From Limnanthes douglasii subsp. nivea (Eukaryota; Streptophyta; Magnoliopsida; Brassicales; Limnanthaceae): DNA of 64,000 nt. A program made the position numbers and the translations under genes. The DNA is taken from contig JAUPFV010000002.1 in the NCBI GenBank assembly GCA_036936605.1, forward strand, positions 267,228,770-267,292,769. Direction: 5' to 3'. The notes under the pieces are model-generated. The model had not been told where the DNA came from. It made no database searches and saw nothing but the letters and a program-made list of their open reading frames with translations. This document shows positions 58,250 to 64,000 of the stretch, in pieces (position 1 is the first letter of the stretch; each line of letters opens with the position of its first letter).

Positions 58250-58560
58250 TTGAGTGATGATGTCTCATATTTTTCCAAATTTCCTTGAAAGAGAATGTAT
58301 CACTTGAAGAAGCCTGCCAAACGAGGGTGTCTTCAATAGAATAGTTCTGATGGATTTTGTTAATTCTCTTAATGTCTAAATGGAGAATATTATATTGAAG
58401 CTTTTCATGATTCCAGGTAACATTGGACCATGAATAATTGAAATTTTGTTCCTATTATACCAGGAATTATTAGAATTTGGATGGAGAGTAATGAAGGGAT
58501 GGCTATTGTTTTATTTTTTTAAGCCAAAAATCTATTTGGCCATTACCAACTTTCCAAAAG
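58250..58560 (-). pseudogene. LINE ORF2 fragment
   Basis: The minus-strand frame reads IEDTLVWQASSSDTFSFKEI followed by WKNMR, the segment that precedes the zinc finger in plant LINE ORF2 (compare KDGRFNSKDTFNHIR of LINE-2). Isolated piece; neither end is definable. Confidence 0.5.
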
Positions 58561-58656
58561 ATGAACTTCTCAATAATATCTATAATGTTGATCATTCTTT
58601 TCCTAATTTTTGAGTCCTTAGGTTTAATTTAAATTCATAGAGTGCATTAAGTTAGA

Positions 58657-58659
<3 letters not shown>

Positions 58660-58700
<41 letters not shown>
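58660..58700. repeat. (TA)n microsatellite
   Basis: About 20 AT dinucleotides. Confidence 0.9.
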
Positions 58701-58702
<2 letters not shown>

Positions 58703-59149
58703 ACCATTTGTATTTAAAATATTTTTTATATAAAATCACCAAACTTGTGTGTATATTTCTTTTATAATTTAATTTTTTAAAAGTATATATCTTTTAAACT
58801 GTAATTTAAAAAAAAAATTACCAATGATTTTATTTTTTTAATACGAATATAACTGCATTCATAAATTATATTTTTTTTATCTTTTTAAATTCTTTTTACG
58901 AGCTCAATTAATGCTAATTATGCATCTAGCTTTTTGGTCTCGCATTTATCATTTAAAAAAATTAATTTTACATTGATATTGCATCTTTCTACAAAATATT
59001 TTATAATGTATAACATCTATCAATAGTCTCACATATATCTAAAAAAATATTTTATTATATCTCGCATCTACCACTGGTCTCATATCTATAACTGTTACGC
59101 ATTTCTTTTAAAAACATTTTATAATGTCTCATTATATAAATATAGCATG
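58701..59149. other. AT-rich spacer
   Basis: No gene supported; words such as ctcgcatctaccactggtctcatatct and related recur loosely (58940-59100). Confidence 0.45.
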
Positions 59150-61800
59150 GGCGAATTATCATGTCTTAAAGTTGTTCTCGAATTATATGACAACCAATCT
59201 CAATGTATTTAGTACACTCGTAAAAAACTGGATTAGCCGCAATATGTAAAGTCACTTGATTTTCACAAAACATTTGATGTTGGTTTGTGAAAGTCGACCT
59301 TCAAATATTTGAGTATGTATCTCAACCAGGCTAATTTCAAACAAGTATTCCTCATTGTTCTATACACCACTTCTGCAAATGATTGTGAAACATTAGTTTG
59401 ATTTTTTTATTATCACGATATGAATGATGAGCCAAGAAAAACATAGTAACCAGATACATATCATCTTGATATACGACATTCACATCAATCTAAATCACAA
59501 AATCCACTAAGTGTTAAATTATTTTTGGATGGAAAAAAAACTCTAACATGGTGATTTCCTAATGTAATAGAGGACTCTTAACGCTTCTTTCTAATGTGGC
59601 TCCCTAGGTAACCCATAAATTGATAGTGTATGCACTAAATACACAATATCATACACGGTAAATTTCACATATATTAAACTTGCCAACCAGTCTATAATAT
59701 CTTATCGAATCATGAAATAGGTCACCGTCTTCATTGGTTAATTTCAAATTCTCCATCATTGGGAATTTGTCGGGTTTCACTCCTCACAATCATGTGTCTT
59801 ACAATATATCATATGCATGTTGTTTTTAAGACATAAATATTCCTTTTTTAGATTGAGAAAATTCACTACCTAGAAAATATTTAAGTCACCAAGATCTTTA
59901 ATGTAAAAATATTGGAGTAGATTATCCTTCAATAATTTGATTTCATGCAAGTTATTGACAATCAAGATGATATCATTAACATATATGAGAATAGCAGTGC
60001 AAATGTTACCTTGAGATTTATTAAATAGTGAATAATCCATTTTTGACTGTATATAACCTATAATTTTGACAATAGTTGAATAAATGGAGAACCAATTTCG
60101 GGATGCTTGTTTCAAACCGTAGATAGTTTTGTGAAGCCAACATACCAAATTATTCTTCTCTCGATGGAGATCATGAGGTGGAGATAATATAACTCCTCTT
60201 CTAGATTTATATAAAGAAAATAATTTTACATATCAAGTTGATGAACATACCAATTTCTGGAAGCTTCAACATCCAACAAACATCAAAGAGTGATGAGTTT
60301 AACAGTTGGAGAAATTTTTTTTGAAAGTCAATAACTTCAATGTGGGTGTAAACTTTTACTATGAAACGAGCTTTATATGGTTATATAGTTCAATCATAGT
60401 TTTATTCGATCTTAATAACCCAACGACATCCAATAAGTTTGTGTTTCAAAGAAAGAGGAACAAACTACCATGTGTTGTTATGTTCTTGAGCCTGAAGTTT
60501 AGTGGACATGGCTTGGCACTAGAGCGGACCACGGTTAGCATTTTTAAAAGATGGAGGCTCGTTTTGTGCTGATAATAAAGATAAAAAAACACGGTGGTTA
60601 GGGGAAAACATAAAATAGAAGTATGAGAGGAAATAAAATACTTTGTATATTGCCAATAAGTTGATTGCGTTAAACATGTTATAGTTTTGGTGCCATGTAT
60701 GAGGCTGAATATGATGGGTGGAAGAAAGGACCAACATATCATTGGGAACTGAAAGAGAATGATTTTTGGTTGGGGTGGTGATAAAGCAGAATGTGATGGT
60801 GGAGCGAAAGGTGATAATAGAGTGAGGAGTGAGGGTGGTGAATTGATAGCTTATTCTGGGGATGTATGAGAGGTATAGGTTGAAAGTGTGAGATTTATTA
60901 GATTAGATGGAGACAAAAACAATAAAGACTTGGATTCTGAGTCATAGGATGTGGGATTGGAAAATAAAACTGATGATGGGTTGGGTCCTTCATTGAAAGA
61001 TGATGAAGATGATTGATTTGGAAAAGGCAAGGTCAAGGCCTGATGGAAGAGAAATATATTTTCCTTAAAATGGACATCACGACTTATGGAAACTTTATAT
61101 GTATGTAAATCAAGAACGTTTTAGCCTTTTTCTATGTGGCCACCTTATAAACAAAAATGGATACACGGGGATCAAATTTATGTTTGGGATGAACATTAGT
61201 TGCATAACATATACAACCAAAATTGCGCAAGTGTGTGAGTGAGGGTGTGATTTTTAAGACCTTGAATGAGGATTTATTTGATAGTAAAGGAGTATGAATG
61301 CGGTTGATTAAATAAATGGTTGTTAAAATACAATCCCCTCATAACTCTAATAGTATATTTAATTGAAACATGAAAAAACAAGCAACATTTAATCTATATC
61401 GATGTTTTTGTTCAAAAACTCCATTTTGATGTGGGGGTGTAAACACGAGAATTTTGAAGTTTAATGTCTTTGTTTTGAAAAAAATACGAAGAGGAAGAAA
61501 TCCAGTACCATTATCAACGTTTATTGTTTGAACATTTGTTTGAAATTGGGTTTTGACGAATTGCACAATATTAATTAATAAAGATTGTGTTTCAGATTTA
61601 TAGTGCATAAGAAATATCCATGTACATCGAGTCAAATCATCAACAATTGTAAGGAGATAACGTGAACCTGCATATGAAGGAACTTTGTGAGGACCCTAGA
61701 TATCACAATGTAATAAAAAGAAAGAAAATTTCGTAATTATTGAGCTTTTGGGCAAACATGTTTGCTTTGCTTGTTGGCAAACTGTGCAATTATTTTCTAA
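59150..61800 (-). pseudogene. Copia-3: decayed copia pol (integrase to RNase H)
   Basis: Minus-strand order from high to low coordinates: pre-integrase knuckle (CTVCQQAKQTCLPKS, about 61780), integrase (TIVDDLTRCTWIFLMHYKSE, NVDNGTGFLP, TPPHQNGVFEQKHRYRLNVA, 61339-61680), then RT (KTIYGLKQASRNWFSIYSTI, catalytic region ILIYVNDIILIV with Asn for Asp, 59870-60148). RNase H follows as REPHXKEALRVLYYI (about 59560) and FCENQVTLHIAANPVFYECT (about 59230). Gag and both LTRs are absent or unrecognisable. Confidence 0.8.
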
Positions 61801-62690
61801 CTTTTTTTTAATACCTAGATATATTCATGCGGTTTATCAATTTGTTACTTAATAAGTTGTTCACGTGGTTAAGCAGTATGTTACTTGATAATGATATATT
61901 ATGTAGGTAATATCCAAAAAATAATAAAGTATATTTATAATTTAATTATATGAAAGATGTTGTATAGCTCATATAAATAGGAGTTGAGATCGAGATGTAA
62001 TTTCATCTAAAAATATTTTATATTTTTTCTTTAAATGATTGTGGTGTTTGTCTAGGATTTTACATCAAACATTTCACCATGGTTTCTTCTAAAATCAACC
62101 GAATAAAATCAACCGAATAAAATCAAATGAGAGTTTAATTTTTTGTTATTGATTGAGGATCAAAATCCAATCTTGATTAAAATTTGTTTGTCAGCAAATA
62201 TTCATTGTTTTGTGTTACTAAAAAAGGTGCGAAAAAATTAAGATAAAACAAATTTAGTCAATTATTTTACTTTATGATAATAATAAAAAATAATCGACTA
62301 AATTGCGATTTGGTTTTAGGGAACGTGAACCGCCTGAAATTGTGATGAGATCGAATCCTTTATAAAAATGACATATTAATGTGTATTTATACTCTATCAT
62401 ATATATTAATTTGAATATTTATAAATAAATAAATATATTATTACTTATTATTAATTTGCAGTAACGGCCAGCCTACATTTCATATAAGATTGAGTAATTA
62501 TTATGGCCACATTACATATAAGACTGAGTACTTATTATATACGAATTTACGTTAGCATTGTCGACTCCTTTCTCTAAATTAACTATTGAAATTAATAAAT
62601 GATCTATTTTGACAATAAATAATTAGAAATAATTAAATCAGCTACTTCCAAAATATTGAAGTTACTTTAAAATATCTATTGCTGTTCTTA
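61801..62690. other. AT-rich stretch before the OTU gene
   Basis: No gene supported. A segment 61843-62064 starts TGTTA, ends TTTTACA and has catataaatagg, and could be a solo LTR, but the flanks (tcaat and tcaaa) agree only in part. Confidence 0.35.
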
Positions 62691-62772
62691 TCTAGATGAA
62701 GCAAGAGAAGGAAGCAACATCATACAATCATCCATCGGTGGAGTCAAAGAATTTATATACAATTTGAAAGGT

Positions 62773-62932
62773 TTTTTGCGTTGGTTTCCGACTCACTTCA
62801 ATCCTTTTATATCATGTATAAATGATGTTAAGGCAGATAGCGACCCGAAATATTTTTGCGTTGGTTTCCAACTCACTTCAATCCTTTTATATCGGGTATA
62901 AATGATGTTATGGCAGATGGTCACTGTAGATA
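62773..62932 (+). repeat. 80-bp tandem duplication in the OTU domain
   Basis: tttttgcgttggtttcc(g/a)actcac to gatgttaaggcagat is repeated with period 80 (gcg at 62778 and 62858). 80 is not a multiple of three, so the duplication shifts the frame; the downstream copy is in frame with the rest of the domain. Confidence 0.88.
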
Positions 62933-63299
62933 TAGAGCAGTTTCGTTTGGGTTGTACGGTCATGAAGAAGGTTGGCGAGGTGTTCGGAAGGCAATATACG
63001 ATGAACTAATGGACAACTATGACACATACAGCAAGATATATAACTGTAAAGAGGAGTAACTGAAGGTTGCAGAAACTATAAACTACTACGACACACCAGC
63101 ATCCCCCAAATATTGGATGACAATGCCGAAAATGGGCATTGCGATTGCAACCAAGTTCGAATGCATTGTTCATTTTGTGTCACTCGTGGGGTCTCACAAC
63201 TATAGTCAAAACAATTTACCTCTGCGCGGTAAACCCCTCATTATGGCCCAAAGACGTGAAATTCGGTTTGGATTCGTTGATACTAATCACTTCGTCAAT

Positions 63300-63382
63300 G
63301 TAAGTCATTCGATTTATGGTTTTCTTATTACTTACAATTGTATTACTCATTGTTTGGTTCTAATTCAAGTGTTATTAAACAG
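63300..63382 (+). other. Predicted intron of the OTU gene
   Basis: 83 bp, gtaagt...aacag, T-rich, phase 0; splicing joins NHFVN to LSIKPLCPC in the order expected for plant OTU proteins. Confidence 0.7.
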
Positions 63383-63569
63383 CTATCAATCAAGCCTCTA
63401 TGCCCTTGCGCACGCATACATCCTACGTGGCAGAAGTTGAAGAGTGAAGAGGCTACATATTGGGAGCTACCAATAGTTGGTCGCTGCAAAACATACACGG
63501 AGCTCGAAGGGAGAAAGTCAGTTTGTTCATTCCCAGAAGTAACTAATCTTGATGAATTTGTTTAGTTGA

Positions 63570-63657
63570 TTTATGTCTTTTGGTCGGATTTATGTTGTTT
63601 TGATTGGATTTATGGCTTTTTGTTGCTTTATGTCTTTTGGTCGGATTTATGTTGTTT
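63570..63657 (+). repeat. 31-bp direct repeat after the OTU gene
   Basis: tttatgtcttttggtcggat plus ttatgttgttt occurs at 63570-63600 and 63627-63657, with related words between them. Confidence 0.85.
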
Positions 63658-63835
63658 AGAACCTTTTTTACTATATCATAGCGTTTTGTACTATAGTTGT
63701 TTGATCGTAATTCATGACATTTTCCAACTTGTAACGATAAGCAACTAATCATTTCATAACTTAATATAAAACGTTACAAATAAGCAACAATAACATCGTT
63801 AAACTTGGGTACATATCTTGAAATTGAACAGATAA

Positions 63836-63982
63836 TTAGTCAAAATCGTAGCCTCCATTGTCGCTGAGAATACGCATTGTTTCCTCCTTCATAGCAATTT
63901 GAGAATGAACATATTCTGCCATTTCTAAAGACAAATAGTTTGTGATCATTAAACCAAACGAATTGAATGTCTCGTTCCTAAC
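63836..63982 (-). CDS. Possible C-terminal exon of an unidentified gene
   Basis: Minus-strand open stretch of 48 codons ending SQIAMKEETMRILSDNGG then YDFD and TAA at 63836. The helical, Glu/Met-rich composition and clean ending look like a protein C-terminus. A TAG upstream on the same strand (ending about 63979) could be a splice acceptor. I do not recognise the family, and the rest would lie outside the window. Confidence 0.3.
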   Translation of the reverse strand, partial: VRNETFNSFGLMITNYLSLEMAEYVHSQIAMKEETMRILSDNGGYDFD

Positions 63983-64000
63983 TTATGGGGGCTTGTTAAA

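Larger units (their letters stand above)
62700..63565 (+). pseudogene. OTU-like cysteine protease domain, likely from a Mutator-type transposase gene
   Basis: WFPTHFNPFISGINDVMADG precedes HCRYRAVSFGLYGHEEGWRG: the Asp-Gly-x-Cys of the OTU nucleophile motif. Then SPKYWMTMPKMGIAIATKF and GFVDTNHFVN, with the catalytic His. A gtaagt donor at 63300 and a ttaaacag acceptor at 63382 remove an 83-bp phase-0 intron, leading to LCPCARIHPTW and EEATYWELP before the stop at 63563. One in-frame TAA (63057) and an 80-bp tandem duplication at the front break it. In plants such OTU domains often form the C-terminus of MULE/FAR1-type proteins; no transposase is seen here, so that origin is inference. Confidence 0.75.

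Noticed and set aside
61843..62064. Solo LTR candidate (TGTTA...TTTTACA with a TATA-like word)
   Set aside because: The flanking bases only partly agree and no related LTR exists in the window; kept only as a remark in the spacer entry.
1..64000. tRNA, rRNA, snoRNA or CRISPR-like structures
   Set aside because: None recognised; the tRNA-like words are retrotransposon primer-binding sites and the spaced repeats are minisatellites without spacer-repeat regularity.

Overview
The window is AT-rich nuclear DNA of a flowering plant, most likely a eudicot. The evidence is plant-type LINEs with a C-terminal RNase H, Ty1/copia and Tat-type Ty3/gypsy retrotransposons, Mutator-type elements and a small family of secreted S1 self-incompatibility-like proteins. 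The species cannot be named from the sequence. No tRNA or rRNA genes, CRISPR arrays or bacterial operons are present. Ordinary host genes are few; almost everything else is transposon-derived.

Layout. (1) 1-29.3 kb is a local tandem array of an S-protein-homologue (SPH) locus: unit 1 (1-7375), unit 2 (7376-10973, shortened by a 3.6 kb deletion), unit 3 (10974-~27600, swollen by nested retrotransposons) and a decayed unit 4 (~27600-29262). Only SPH1 (1936-2400) is fully intact. SPH3 ends six codons early, SPH2 is a truncated chimera and SPH4 has lost its start codon and frame. Units 1-3 share one TRIM insertion at the same site with the same AATAA target duplication. Units 1-2 also share a Mutator-type element, with perfect 9-bp target duplications in unit 1. 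(2) In unit 3 the TRIM LTR is split by Copia-1 (11694-25721, duplication GGACT), whose integrase region is split by a Tat-type gypsy (13251-22547, duplication ATGGT). The gypsy carries a second gene on the opposite strand with its own TATA box and a spliceable intron. (3) 29.3-54.4 kb holds a decayed LINE (LINE-1, +), a second LINE (LINE-3, -) apparently split by Copia-2 (39442-44537), an AT-rich stretch with an LTR-element remnant, and a full-length LINE-2 (48545-54373, -) bounded by a 20-bp target duplication. (4) 55.4-64 kb holds eroded gypsy, LINE and copia pieces, then an OTU-protease-like gene with one intron, one in-frame stop and a disruptive 80-bp tandem duplication, and the possible C-terminal exon of an unidentified gene at the right edge.

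How it fits together: the SPH genes would give small secreted disulfide-bonded proteins; none of the transposons looks autonomous as it stands. The shared insertions and breaks allow a relative chronology: TRIM before the triplication; an extra TRIM-internal duplication separating units 1+2 from 3; then the copia, then the gypsy (LTRs differ at 7 of 296 positions) inside unit 3.
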